NCBI RefSeq assembly: GCF_024166365.1
Contig: NC_064836.1
Span: 36,500,833-36,564,832 of the forward strand
Direction: 5' to 3'
Length of the DNA stretch: 64,000 nt
DNA from: Elephas maximus indicus
Lineage: Eukaryota; Chordata; Mammalia; Proboscidea; Elephantidae
Below the pieces are notes generated by a model. The model ran no database searches. It had not been told where the DNA came from and was given only the letters and a program-made list of their open reading frames with translations. Both the position numbers and the translations under genes were made by a program. Positions within the stretch are counted from its first letter, which is position 1; the number at the start of each line of letters is the position of its first letter. Of the stretch, positions 33,104 to 43,916 are shown in pieces.

Positions 33104-33286
33104 AAACCAGTTGCCATAGATTGATTCCGTCTCATGGCTACCCCACATGTGTCAGGGTAGAACTGTGCTCTGTAGGGTTTTCAAGGCTGTGATATTTTGG
33201 AAGCAGATCACCAGGTCTTTCCAAGTTGCCTCTTGGTGTGTTCAAACCGACAGGCTTTGGGTTAGTCATCATCGCTACTTGCACCA
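33104..33286 (-). mobile_element. SINE, second subfamily
   Basis: AACCAAACCAGTTGCCATAG tail; GAAGCAGATCACCAGGTC body; degraded head to CTTGCACCACCTT. Confidence 0.9.
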
Positions 33287-33294
33287 CCTTGATA

Positions 33295-33545
33295 TCACTC
33301 ATTATCTTGTACTTTAATTTTCTATGTATCTATTTGCACCTCTGTTTTATCTCTGAAGGCAGGCAACTTCCTGGTGCAGTATATGCCACATAGGAGGGCC
33401 GAATAAATATTTACTGGACAATTTGGTCTATAAAGTATAGATAGCAATATCTGTTAACAAAAATGGTTGTAAGGAATGAGCGATGATAACATTTGTAAAA
33501 TTTCTGGCACATAGTAATCACTGAATAACTTGTGGCTTGAGTCCT
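33295..33545 (+). repeat. L2/MIR-like remnants
   Basis: GAATAAATATTTACTGGAC and CTGGCACATAGTAATCACTG are end motifs of ancient mammalian LINE/SINE repeats. Confidence 0.45.
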
Positions 33546-34208
33546 CTTCCTGTTCCTGGCAATGATAGAAGTTCTTTGGCCTCTTGTCTCTTCCGAGATT
33601 CCACCAACAGTTTTATGAGTCAGCTCTGCTTGGTCTTTTCTCAGGTTTGTCACTGTTACAAATCCTGTGTGAGAGTTCAGTGTCTGTTGTGGATTGGGTC
33701 CTCCAGGAAGTAGGAGGTGAAACTGAATTAAGAGTATAAAATCTTTAGTGGGAGTAAACACCTGTGAAAGAAAAGGGAGGAAACAGGATTGGACAGAGTG
33801 AGCCATTAGATGTAATACAGACCTGACCCATCTCTGCCAGCCAGATGGGGAGCTCCTGAACAAAGATTGCCAGTTAGAGGAGTCCTGCACTGAGTGGAAA
33901 TGACTACGTCCTTTGTAGCCCTGCCTTACTCATTCTTTGCCTGGAAGTACCCTAAGGAAAGCCTGACCTGCCTAGCGCCATGTTGTTGCGTCATTGGCCG
34001 AGGGCCGCCCTGAGGAGAATGTGATGTTGGGTCAAATGCTGAGGCCGATTTTGAAGGAGCTAAGAGTCGGAGACAGCTAACCACGCTCCTCACAGCTGAG
34101 CAGCAAGTCTTTTCTTGGACCTGAGTGGCATATCGCTTTGTCTGTCACAGTGGCCATTGAGAAGTTAGAGTTTAGGGTAATGTTCTTCTAGGGATGCAGC
34201 ATGTTTGC
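33546..34208. other. Unassigned sequence
   Basis: No gene supported. 33560-34100 might be an old LTR by appearance, but no ends or duplications can be fixed. Confidence 0.35.
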
Positions 34209-34813
34209 GTTTTGTTGTTAGTAGCTGTTGAGTTGGCTCTAACTCATGGTGAAACATTGCCCAGTCTTGCATCATGGCCATAATCTTCGCTGTGCTTGAG
34301 CCCATTGTTGTGGCTGTTATGTCAATTCATCTCATTGGGGGTTTCCTTTCTTTTTGCTGACCCTCTACTTTACCAAACATAATGTCCTTTTCTAGTGACT
34401 GATCTTTCCCAATGACCAATGGCCAAAGTAAGCCAGATGAAGTCTTGCCATCCTTGCTTCTAAGGAGCATTTTGGTTCTATTTCTTCTAAGGCTAATTTG
34501 TTCATTCTTCTGGCAGTCCATGGTATATTCAATATTCTCCACCAATACTACAGTTTGAATGCATAAATTCTGTCTTCTTTTTTCATTGTCCAATTTTTGC
34601 GCTCATGCGAGGCAACTGAAAAGACCGTGGCCTGGGTCAGGTGCACTTTAGTCATCAGAGTGACATCTTTGCTTTTTAGAACTTTAAAGAGGTCTTTTGT
34701 AGCAAATTTCCCAATGCAGTATATTGTTTCACTTTTTGACTGCTGCTTCCATGGACATTGATTGTTGATCCAAGTAGAATGAAATCCTTGACAACTTCAA
34801 TTTTTTTCTCCAA
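34209..34813 (-). mobile_element. RTE 3' fragment (~600 bp)
   Basis: Complement of the last ~600 bases of the RTE reading frame and tail: TGTTGTTAGTAGCTGTTGAG, CTCTACTTTACCAAACATAA, TTCTTCTGGCAGTCCATGG, TGATCCAAGTAGAATGAAAT. 5'-truncated and frame-degraded. Confidence 0.93.
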
Positions 34814-34842
34814 AAAGTTCTCAAATTAAACAAACAAACAAA

Positions 34843-34958
34843 AAAAAAAAAACCAAACCCTTTGTCACCAAGTTGATTTGGACTCATAGTGACCCTATAG
34901 GACACGGTAGAACTGCCCCATAGGGTTTCCAAGGAACGGTGCTGGATCAAACTGCCGA
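34843..34958 (-). mobile_element. SINE 3' part
   Basis: Long A-rich tail (34838-34852), then ACCAAACCCTTTGTCACC and GACACGGTAGAACTGCCCC; head missing. Confidence 0.9.
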
Positions 34959-35619
34959 TCAAATTCTCTTAAAGGGCAAGAATACTTGTAAGCCACAGGA
35001 GTGGCCTTTGTGGCATTGAGACACAATGCTCAAGGTACATGCTCAAGCTGAGAGGTTTTGTGGACATTAAAAAAACTCTTTTAAGCTGCCTGTTGCCAAG
35101 GTTCTAACGTCTGTGTGCAATTCATTCCCTGCTTTAACCTCGGGCGTGCCTCTTCCGGCAACAGCGTGTGGGGATCTAATTCACTTACATACTCTAAATG
35201 TTTTCTGTGCGAGGAGGAGGGAAATGTGGCAATCCTGGCTTGTGATTGTAAAGACCCATTCCCTTTATTGAGGACAACCAAACACCATCAGCATAATGAA
35301 GGAGATTAGCATATTTTAATACACAGAGCACATTTTATAAAAATGATGGTTATAAGTAGATGTAACCATCAATTTTATTTTAACTTTCGATCAGAGAGTA
35401 AAGGTACTTTTTTATGTCGGAAGATATATCTCTAGAACAACTTTCTGTATAAACCTAAAAGATGTGTAATAGAAGGTGGAGTTACTAGGGCCAAACCACA
35501 GGATGCAGAGCTAGACTCAGTGCAAAGAGGGCAACAAGCAGGGCATTCAGAGGGCGTTGAGGTTTGTGTGGTTAGGTGGGAGCGACTCTGTCTCTTGATT
35601 GCTGGTCAGTTACTAGTTA
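34959..35619. other. Unassigned sequence
   Basis: No gene or repeat recognised; two overlapping opposite-strand open frames at 35081-35309 look like chance. Confidence 0.45.
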
Positions 35620-35624
35620 GGCAC

Positions 35625-36139
35625 TGTCATGGATTGAATTGTGTCCCCAAAATAGGTGTAAACTTGGCTAGGGCAAGGTTCCCAGTATTTTGTGGTTGTC
35701 CACCATTTTGTCATCTGATGCAATTTTCCTATGTGTTGTAAATCCTACCTCTCTGACGTCAATGAGGTGGGAACAGAGGCAGTTATGTTAATGAGGCAGG
35801 ACTCAATCTACAAGATTAGGTTGTATCTTAAACCAATCTCTTTTGAGATATCAAAAAGTGAGCACAGAGACGGGCAGGCCCCTTACAACCAAGAAACAAG
35901 AACTAGAAGAATAGCATGTCCTTTGAACCCTGGGTCCCTGTGCTGAGAAGCTCCTAGACCAGGGAAAGATTGATGACAAGGACCTTGCCCCACAGCCAAC
36001 AGAGAAAGGAAGCCTTTGCCCTGGAGCTGACACCCTGAGTCGTACTTGTAACTCCTAGACTGTGAGAGAATAAATTTCTCTTTGTTAAAGCCACCCACTT
36101 GTGGTATTTCTGTTTTAGCAGCTCTGGATGACTAAGACA
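35625..36139 (+). mobile_element. Solo LTR, MaLR-like, with 5-bp TSD
   Basis: 515-base LTR starting TGTCATGGATTGAATTGTG and ending TGACTAAGACA, with a TATA-like region near 35855 and AATAAA at 36069-36074. Flanked by GGCAC (35620-35624 and 36140-36144), the duplication length typical of ERVL/MaLR. No internal region, so a solo LTR left by LTR-LTR recombination. Related to the LTRs at 38757, 43955 and 47140. Confidence 0.9.
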
Positions 36140-36144
36140 GGCAC

Positions 36145-37266
36145 CATAGGTGTATTTAGTGTTTTACATAACTGTGTACAGTGGTTTAATAAAATAGCTT
36201 GGTTATTAATTTTCCTACAATGTTTTAGAAAAGCACCTAATTTTCAGAGAATAATACAGTAAAATAGACACAACATGTAAGTTGTACAGAATACGTTTTT
36301 ATTCATGATTTAGAAGCTGATTAAAAATCTTGTAGCATTCTACAATTAGATAGCCTAGGCATAAAAAGGGCTTATTGAAACATTGACAGACCAGGAAGCA
36401 GAAGTTGGGGACTCAAAGTTGAGTCTAGACTCAGGGTCCAGGGCTAGGTATAGAATAGAAGTCAGGCCTTGAGAGAGGAGACAAGTAAAATATTTCCATG
36501 ATTGGATGGAATGGTACATACAACCAAGATGTGAGTTCTTTCCAGATAAGCAACTCTCTAACCAGAGCAGCTGGGGTCAAGTCTACTCTTGAGAGAGAGG
36601 GTCTGGAAATGAAGCCTCAGGTGTGACCCTAGTCTGGCGCTCTGATGTTAGGAGGGGAAGCAACCTCCACTCCTGACACCTGTTAGTTGGAGTCAATTGA
36701 TTGTGCAACATCTTAAGGCTGAACTTGGATTTTCCCTGGTAATGGGGGAAGTTGAGGGGCAGGATCAATGGTTTCTGTTGCAATATGTTGTTTGATTTTA
36801 GCTGGTAGGGATGTAGTGTCTGGGATTCCATCCGGCCCTGACTATGGCCATTATATCTTCTAAGAGCACAAAAAAAAAGGTAGAAATAGCTGTAATAAGA
36901 AAATACTTATCAGAGTTCAAACTTTGTCAGGTTACTCACTGTGTACTCTTGAAATACATAGACTAAGCGCAGCCTAGAATAGATTTAACCCTCATTTGTC
37001 TGTACAGTTTACAAAACATCTTTTTTCTTTTAGTTCGTAAACACTTGAAGAATAATTCCTAAAAATAAAAGCATAAGATGAAATGTGAAAGTACCTGAGT
37101 AGAAAAAGCTTGTTAGAAGATCCTTTTCATTTTTTGATGAATGTAAAATTGCATCTCAATTTTCCATTAAAAAAAATGGCTACATGTTTTAAATTACTAA
37201 AATAAATATAACGTGACAGATAATTCTGGGTGCCCTTTAGCCCCTATCCCTAATTTATTTACTTTT
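36145..37266. other. Unassigned sequence
   Basis: No gene or clear repeat recognised. Confidence 0.45.
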
Positions 37267-37277
37267 CCCTTCTCTAA

Positions 37278-37435
37278 GAAACACTGGTGGTGCAGTGGTT
37301 ACAAGCTTGGCTGTTAACCAAAAGCTTGGCAGTTCAAATCCACCAGGTGCTCCTTGGAAACCCTGTGGGGGCAGTTCTACTTTGTCCTATAGGGTCGCTA
37401 TGAGTCAGAATTGACTTGACGGCTCCGGGTTCGTC
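37278..37435 (+). mobile_element. tRNA-derived SINE with TSD
   Basis: Flanked by identical CCCTTCTCTAA (37267-37277 and 37436-37446). Head AACACTGGTGGTGCAGTGG; tail GACTTGACGGCTCCGGG. Confidence 0.95.
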
Positions 37436-37446
37436 CCCTTCTCTAA

Positions 37447-38751
37447 AGGAAATTTTTATCATAATGCGTATCATTCCAGTCTATTTTTTATTTTATTAAA
37501 AAAAAAAACTATAGTATTCATGAACAATATAAAATATTATTTTAGTACGATTTAAAATTTTACTCAATTTACATCATATTCTGAAATATGATTTTTCCAC
37601 ATATTATGTTTCTGGGTTCCATCCAGGTTGAGATAGATCCTTTATTCTTTTTAATTTCCCTGAAGAGGTTTATCATCTGGTATACCACATTTTATGTATC
37701 CATTTATCCACTAATGGACTTTTTCAAAAGGTCTGTCGCCTAGTTACATTCATCAATCTAACATTTACTTAAAAATATTTTTTGGAAATAGTATGACATA
37801 TAGGGTGTTCCAATACAATATTTTGGTTAGTGAAGAGCTTCTATGTATGCCATATATAAGAATTACCAATTTTAGAGGATTTAAATGCAATAAGACACAT
37901 AACTTAAAATATTTACTGAATAGATTTTTATTTTATGTTACAAAGGATCCTTAAAGACATTGTCCAGTTTTATGTGCACACATCATTGTACTCAAAGGGA
38001 ATGGCGTTGGGGTTGGGGGATGCTAATTTTAGCAATACAATAATATTTCCTCCTTCCTATGGGTTCTAACTTATTAGAGTAACAGACACCAGAGTGACCT
38101 GGTAAGTAAGCATAGTATTAAGTTTTTCACCTCAAGATACGAGGTGTTTTATGAACCTGTTGGAGAATGTGGCTTTCTTCTGAGGCCAAAAGGAAGCCTT
38201 CTACCATTCCCCCACTTGCTCCTACATCCATATACCCCAAATAGTTAGAGTACTGGTGTTACTACACAGAAATCATATTAAGCAGATAACGTAAATTGAT
38301 TTGAAACTTATTTAATACATGATTGGCAAACTGAGCAGCCCTTCAGGCTACAGTCAAAGTGTTCCAGAGATGAGAGAACTCCCAAAGATTCTTCTACCCC
38401 ATCTCGTGGCCATTGCCATGGAAACGGGGCCAGAATAGGGTTTTCATAGTAACAATTTACCCTAAAACAGAGCTTCCAGCCTCTCCCTGGAGCTTCTATT
38501 TCTTGAAATTGACTGCGCATAGGTAATCTTCAAAAGAGCACCACCCCAAGGAAAAACGGGATTTACTAATTAGCAAGACTATTGTTTGACTTAAAGGTGA
38601 TTTTTAGGAGATTAATTTGCTCAAGGTTCAAAAGATCACCTCAGGGCAATGGCCTGGGTGGGTCACCTCAATCTCCTTGGAACCCAGAAATCTGGATTCC
38701 GTGACAATCAAAACTGTGTTTCTCACTAAGGTGGTTGATGCATTTCTTTTC
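37447..38751. other. Unassigned AT-rich sequence
   Basis: No gene or repeat recognised; 38300-38520 (minus) is an open frame without a domain. Confidence 0.45.
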
Positions 38752-38787
38752 TTGCCTGTCTTAGTTTCCTGGTGCTGCTATGACAGA

Positions 38788-38957
38788 GGAAACCCTGGTG
38801 GCATTGCAGTTAAGTGCTACGGCTGCTAATCAAAAGGTCAGCAGTTCAAATCCACCAGGCACCCTTTGAAAACTCTATGGGGCAGCTCTACTCCGTCCTA
38901 TGGGGTCACTATGAGTCAGAATCGACTCGATGGCAGTGGGTTTGGTTTTTGGTTTTG
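38788..38957 (+). mobile_element. SINE inside LTR
   Basis: Complete short form. Target-site duplication GCTATGACAGA (38777-38787) / GCTATAACAGA (38958-38968), one mismatch. Confidence 0.95.
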
Positions 38958-39239
38958 GCTATAACAGAAATACCACAAGTGGGTGGCTTTAACAAACAGA
39001 AATTGATTTTCTCACACTTTAGGAGGTTCTAGGCAAAGGCTTTCTCTCTTTTTCATCTGTGGGGGAAGGTCCTTGTTTCTTTTCAGCTTGTGTTCCTTGA
39101 TTCCTTGGTGATCTTATTGTGGTGTGGCGCGCATCTTGTCGAATCTGTGCTTGCTTCTCTGTGTCTATTCTGCTCTTTTTACATCTCATAGGTGATTGGT
39201 TTAATTCATACCCTACACTGATAGGACCTTATTAACAAA

Positions 39240-39407
39240 CCAAAAAACCAAACCCATTGCCGTTGAGTCGCTTCCGACTCATAGGGACCCTATAGGACAG
39301 AGTAGAACTGCCCCACAGAGTTTCCAAGGGGCACCTGGTGGATTTGAACTGCTGACCTTTTGGTTAGCAGCCATAGCACTTAACTACTATGCCACCAGGG
39401 TTTCCTC
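39240..39407 (-). mobile_element. SINE inside LTR
   Basis: Complete short form. Target-site duplication ATTAACAAA (39231-39239 and 39408-39416), identical. Confidence 0.94.
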
Positions 39408-39518
39408 ATTAACAAAACAATAATAAAAAACAATTCCCAAATGGGATTACATCCCTACGTGTAGGGGTTAGGATTTACATTTATTTTGAGGGAAAACAAT
39501 TCAATCCTTAACATTGCC

Positions 39519-40410
39519 CTAGTGCCCTAGTTGCACTTATGGAAATTATTAGAGGTTGGCATTGAAGATCCATGGCTTGTGAAAACGAATACACAGAACA
39601 TACCCTATAGTTGGCCCAGATTTGTATTAGCAAATTACACTGTAGGACCAATTATATGATTATTTTAAACTGAAATATTACAGGTGAACCTATTTTGGGG
39701 AACAGACTAGACAGATTATTTGATGATATATTCTATCATTGTGTACACCTGCTAGATAAATCATAGATACCCATACAATGTGTACATAAACTTGATGGAT
39801 AATATTTACACTGAATCAGAATGTCTAATATCTTAACAATGCAAAACATAATACCTAGTAATATCTTCCAAAACCTATAGGGTTATACAATTTGTTGCAA
39901 TTATGCACACGGGGCCATTTTGAGTGATAATTTTAGTGTTCTAGAAATGTTCCCATGAAGAACTTATATATAAAATAAAATGTTAATATTCTTTGAGAAC
40001 ATAATGCCTTTTCAAAGTGTGGAGGCACTTTCCATTATCCTTATACACAGGAGACCTAGGTAATGACATTAGGTAGATAATTTTACCTCAACAGAAACAA
40101 TGTAACCATAGATGTTGATGATAAGAAAAGCTGAAGAGGTACTTTATTCTACTGGCATGACAAATTGCTGCACCTTTTAAGCACCTTATGTCAATTCTAA
40201 TGGCTGCAGTGATACGACTTTGAACAATTTTTGAAGCAAAAGTTTTTTAAATAATTAATTGAGATATTTGTCATGTTACTTAGAAATGATAAAATCTTTA
40301 GATAGATGTTTGGTGGCTAGCTTCAAGCTTTTCATTTTCTCTTTTAAATGTCAGCCCTTAGTTTCATATTATAGAACCACAGGAATATAACACCACCTAG
40401 TGAACTTTGA
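39519..40410. other. Unassigned AT-rich sequence
   Basis: No gene or repeat recognised. Confidence 0.45.
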
Positions 40411-40621
40411 AGGAGCCCTGGTGACACAGCGGTTAAAGCGTGTGGTGCTAACCAAAAGGTCAGTGGTTTGAACCCACCAGCTGCTCTATGGAAGAAAGAT
40501 GTGGCAGTCTGCTTCCATAAAGATTATAGCTTTGGAAACCCTATGGGGTAGTTCTAATCTGTCCTAAAAGGTCTCTTGAGCCAGAGTCAACTCGATGGCA
40601 ATGAGTTTGGTTTTTGGTTTG
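40411..40621 (+). mobile_element. SINE, long form (first of three head-to-tail)
   Basis: AAGGAGCCCTGGTGACACAG head to GATGGCAATGAGTTTGG tail. Confidence 0.94.
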
Positions 40622-40631
40622 AGTTAACTGG

Positions 40632-40836
40632 ATGAGGAGCCTGGGTGGTACAGTGTTTAATCATTCAACTGGTAACTGAAAGGTTGGCAGTTCAAACCCA
40701 GCAGCCACTTCGTGGGAGAAAGAAGTGGCAACCTGCTTCCATAATGATTTACAGCCTTGGAAACCCTGTGGGACAGTTCTACTCTGTCCTATAAGGTCAC
40801 AACGAGTTGGAATCAACTCAACGGCAGTGGATGGGT
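40632..40836 (+). mobile_element. SINE, long form, with TSD (second of three)
   Basis: Identical AGTTAACTGG at 40622-40631 and 40837-40846. Head AGGAGCCTGGGTGGTACAG, tail CTCAACGGCAGTGG. Confidence 0.95.
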
Positions 40837-40844
40837 AGTTAACT

Positions 40845-41048
40845 GGGTGGCTCCTGATTGGAGCAAACTGTTAATGTGTTTGGCTGCTAACGGAAAGGTT
40901 GGAGGTTCAAGTCCACCCAGAGGCACCTCGGAAGAAAGGCCTGGAGATCTACTTCTGAAAAATCAGCCACTAAAAACCCTATGGAACACATTTCTCCTCT
41001 GACATGTGTGGTCATCATGCATTGAAATTGACTTTATGGCGGCTGGTT
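40845..41048 (+). mobile_element. SINE, second subfamily (third of three)
   Basis: Head GTGGCTCCTGATTGGAGCAA, body GGCCTGGAGATCTACTTCTG, tail GACTTTATGGCGGCTGG. Confidence 0.9.
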
Positions 41049-41405
41049 TATGTGACTGGCAAGTCTTCTATGGATGCAATTGTATTCCCATTGTCAGTGT
41101 TGAAGTGAGAGACATGCTGCCCATGGTCCCAACACTCTGAGAGTTACCTCTGGTTCCAACTGCAAGCAGATCAGGCTTCTATAAAACTATTTACCTGATA
41201 ATAGCTTCATGAAAAGCCCCTAGTGCTTGTTCCTTTTCCTTTAAAATTTTTGATTTTCAGATAATTATTGATACACAGAAAATTGCAAGCATAGGGCAGA
41301 GAGGTCGCCTGCCCCTGTTGGTCCTGGTTTCCTCAATTGTTACAACTTACATAACTGAAATATCAAACCCAGGAATTTGACATTGGTACAATGTGTGTAT
41401 ACAGC

Positions 41406-41418
41406 GCAATGCCATTTT
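41406..41418. repeat. TSD of U6/L1 chimera, left copy
   Basis: GCAATGCCATTTT, identical to 41852-41864. Confidence 0.88.
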
Positions 41419-41851
41419 TTGGCCTTTTTTTTTGTTAATAAACTTGATTTTTTAGAGAAGTTTTAGGTTTATGGAAAAATTTTGCACCAAGTACAGAGTT
41501 CCCATATATACCTGCCCCTGTGAAGTTTCTCCTATTATTAACACCTCGCGTGTCTTTGGTACATTTGTTACAGTTGATGAGCCAATACTGATACAGTGTT
41601 CTTAACTGAAGTCCATGGTTGACATCAGAGTTCACTCTTTGCGCTGTCCTGTCCTACGTGTTTAAAAAATTCATGTTGTTATATGTCTATCATTGCAATA
41701 TCATAAACAATCATTTCACTGTCCTACAAAATGCTCATGGCTCCAAATATGTGGAATGCTTCACAAATTTACTTATGCAGGTGTCATGCTAATATCCTCT
41801 ATATTGTTCCACATTGAGCACGTGGGCTCACATGCTGCAGGAGACCACCGT
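41419..41851 (-). mobile_element. U6-L1 chimeric retrocopy
   Basis: Read on minus: a U6 snRNA-like 5' part (41845-41743), directly followed by an L1M-type 3' UTR (about 41742-41434), then an A-run (41433-41425) and the duplicated target GCAATGCCATTTT. This is the structure of chimeric retrogenes made by template switching during L1 reverse transcription: small nuclear RNA 5', L1 3' end, poly(A), flanking duplication. The L1 part includes the complements of ACTTGATTTTTTAGAGAAG and TGGTACATTTGTTACAGTTG. Confidence 0.8.
41743..41845 (-). ncRNA. RNU6 (pseudogene): U6 snRNA pseudogene
   Basis: The minus strand keeps the U6 core: GATATTAGCATGACACCTGC and AAATTTGTGAAGCATTCCAC, corresponding to the ISL/ACAGAG neighbourhood and 3' end of U6. 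Several substitutions and small indels break it, including loss in the GCGCAAGGATGACACGC region and extra bases near the 5' stem. It is transposed, not a transcribed gene. Confidence 0.82.
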
Positions 41852-42186
41852 GCAATGCCATTTTATCACATGTATAGCTTGATGCAAAAACCATCACATT
41901 CAGGATATAGAACTATTCTGTCACCCCAAAGATTTCCCTTTTGCTGCTCCTTGAGAGTCAGACCTGCCACTTTCCCCGGCCCATCTCTAATCCCTGACAA
42001 TGACTAATTTATTCTTTATCTCTATACTTTTGTCATTTTGAGGATGTTATGTAAGTGGAATTATACACAGTGTGACCCGACAGTTTATCTCATGGTTTCA
42101 TGGAAAATCCCTTCTGCCTGCTACTTTTTTTTTTCCTCCAACTCTCTGTGGCTGCCTTCTACATTTTACCTGTGCACAGTGATTTT

Positions 42187-42764
42187 TTGGATCCACAATC
42201 AACACCCATGGAAGCAGCGGTCAAAAAATGAAATGACACGTTGCATTGGGCAAATCTGCTACAAAAGATCTCTTTAAAGTGTTAAAAAGCAAAAATGTCA
42301 CTTTAAGGACTAAGGCACACCTGATCCAAGCCATGTTGTTCTCAATTGCCTCATATGCACGTGAAATCTGGACAATGAATGAGGAAGACGAAAGAAGAAT
42401 TTCACTGTTGGAGAAGAATACTGAATATACCACGGGCTGCCGAAAGAATGAACAAATCTGTCTTGGAAGTACAGCCAGAATGTTCCTTAGAAACAAGGAT
42501 GGTGCGAATTCTTCACATATACTTTGAACATGTTATCAGGAGGTACCAGTCCCTGGAGAAGGACATTATGCTTGTTAAAGTGGAGGATGAGCTAGAAAGT
42601 GAAAGACCCTCAGTGAGATGGGTTGACACAGTGGCTGCAACAATGGGCTTCAGCATAGCAACAATTGTGAAGATGGCACAAGACCAGGCAGCCTTTCGTT
42701 CTGTTGTATGTAGGGCTGCTTTGAGTTGGAAGTGACTCGATAGCACCTAACACCACCACCACCT
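42187..42764 (+). mobile_element. RTE 3' fragment (~575 bp)
   Basis: Collinear with 56010-56600 of the full RTE: GGATCCACAATCAACACCC, GGGCAAATCTGCTACAAAAG, CAGTCCCTGGAGAAGGACAT, ATAGCACCTAACACC. Frames are partly open but shifted; 5'-truncated. Confidence 0.94.
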
Positions 42765-43002
42765 GTGGTTTCTAGCTCTAATGTTTCATAATTCATCAAA
42801 AGTCAAGCGAAAAATGTTAACTGACCTAAACATTTTGCTAGTTGTTATGAAAATCTTGAGGGCTTTTTTTTTTTTTTTTACCTATGAAAATGTATGTATT
42901 ATGCTGGATTTCATACTTATATAGAGGTAGACTGTATCTCCTTTTCAAGAACATGTCTTGCTTATGACCATATCTTTATCACCTAACATAGTGCTGGACA
43001 CA

Positions 43003-43364
43003 TGTTGTTGTTAGCTGTCATTGAGTTGGCACCTGACTCACACTGACCACATGCACAGCAGATTGAAACACTGCCTGGTCCTGTGCCATATCCATGACTG
43101 GGCCATTGTGATAAAAAAAAAAAAAAAAAATTGATACACAGGGTTTTTCACTGACTGATTTTTTGGAAGTAGATCGCTAGGACTTTTCTCCCTACTCTGT
43201 TTTAATCTGGAAGCTCCCTGGAAACCTCTTCTTCATTATAATAATACACAAGCCTCCACCGACAGATGGGTGGTGACTTCCCGTGAGATGCACTGGCTGA
43301 GAATGGAACCCAGCTTCCCCACATGGAAGGCAAGAATTCTGCTACTGAACCACTACTGTCCCCA
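43003..43364 (-). mobile_element. tRNA-Gly-headed RTE-derived SINE
   Basis: On minus: a tRNA-Gly-like head (43360-43289, with GGTTCAGTAGCAGAATTC and GGGTTCCATTCTCAGCC), then RTE 5' UTR-like sequence, a small A/T run (43110-43129 region) and the RTE 3' end (CTAACAACAACA on minus, 43003-43020). Sister of the copy at 60530-61030. Confidence 0.82.
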
Positions 43365-43398
43365 TCATAGCATTTTGGAGAAGGTCAATCAGTTGGGG

Positions 43399-43605
43399 AA
43401 GGAGTCCTGGCGGTGCAATGTCTAAGTGCTCAGCTGCTGACTGAAACGTTGGTGGCTCAGACCTGCCCGGAGGCTTCACAGGAGAAAGATCTACCAATTT
43501 GCTCTCATAAATACTACAGCCTAGAAAACCCTATGGGGCAGTTCTACTCTGTCCCAAGGGGAAGCTATGAGACAGAAATCGACCCAACGGCACCTAATAA
43601 CAATT
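43399..43605 (+). mobile_element. SINE with RTE-type tail
   Basis: Head AAGGAGTCCTGGCGGTGCAA; tail GACCCAACGGCACCTAATAA matches the RTE 3' terminus. Confidence 0.92.
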
Positions 43606-43724
43606 GACTTGGGAGGAATATTTAGGAAGGATGGCTAGAGGCAAGTGAGCAAGAGGTAACACGGGCTCAAATTAGCTGGTAAGGAAAAATGCAAATTATC
43701 ACAACATGAGTGAAACAGTTACTT

Positions 43725-43895
43725 GTATAATGCTTTTACTTTATAAAATGCTTGCCATGTTAGTGTATTTAATGCTCGTAACAATTAAGTCAGGGTAGAT
43801 CTTTAAAAGATTAGAAAATAAGGGACCAGAGGGCATATGTGACTTGATCCAGGTCCTACATCTAGTCAGAGAGTAGTACGGAGGCTAGAGTGTAT
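43725..43895 (+). repeat. MIR-type relic
   Basis: TTAATGCTCGTAACAATTAAG, CATATGTGACTTGATCCAGG and CTAGTCAGAGAGTAGTA follow the MIR3 order. Confidence 0.6.
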
Positions 43896-43916
43896 GTGGT
43901 AGCTAATCACCATTAA

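Larger units (their letters stand above)
38757..39513 (-). mobile_element. Solo LTR, MaLR-like, with two SINE insertions
   Basis: Minus-strand relative of the LTR at 35625: plus strand starts TGTCTTAGTTTCCTGGTG and ends CAATCCTTAACA. TTGCC flanks both sides (38752-38756 and 39514-39518). Two SINEs (38788-38957 and 39240-39407) interrupt it, so the LTR is older than both. Without them it is about 430 bases. Confidence 0.9.
41225..42135 (-). mobile_element. Ancient L1M-type 3' region, split by a retrocopy
   Basis: Plus strand reads the complement of an old L1 3' end: TTGACATTGGTACAATGTG to the left of the insertion, and CATCACATTCAGGATATAG, TTTTGTCATTTTGAGGATG to the right. The two halves join cleanly when 41419-41864 is removed. 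Confidence 0.75.

Noticed and set aside
33560-34100. Solo LTR
   Set aside because: Appearance only; no TG/CA ends and no flanking duplication could be fixed.
42246-42735. Overlapping plus frames of 93 and 118 codons as genes
   Set aside because: Both are frame-shifted pieces of an RTE fragment.
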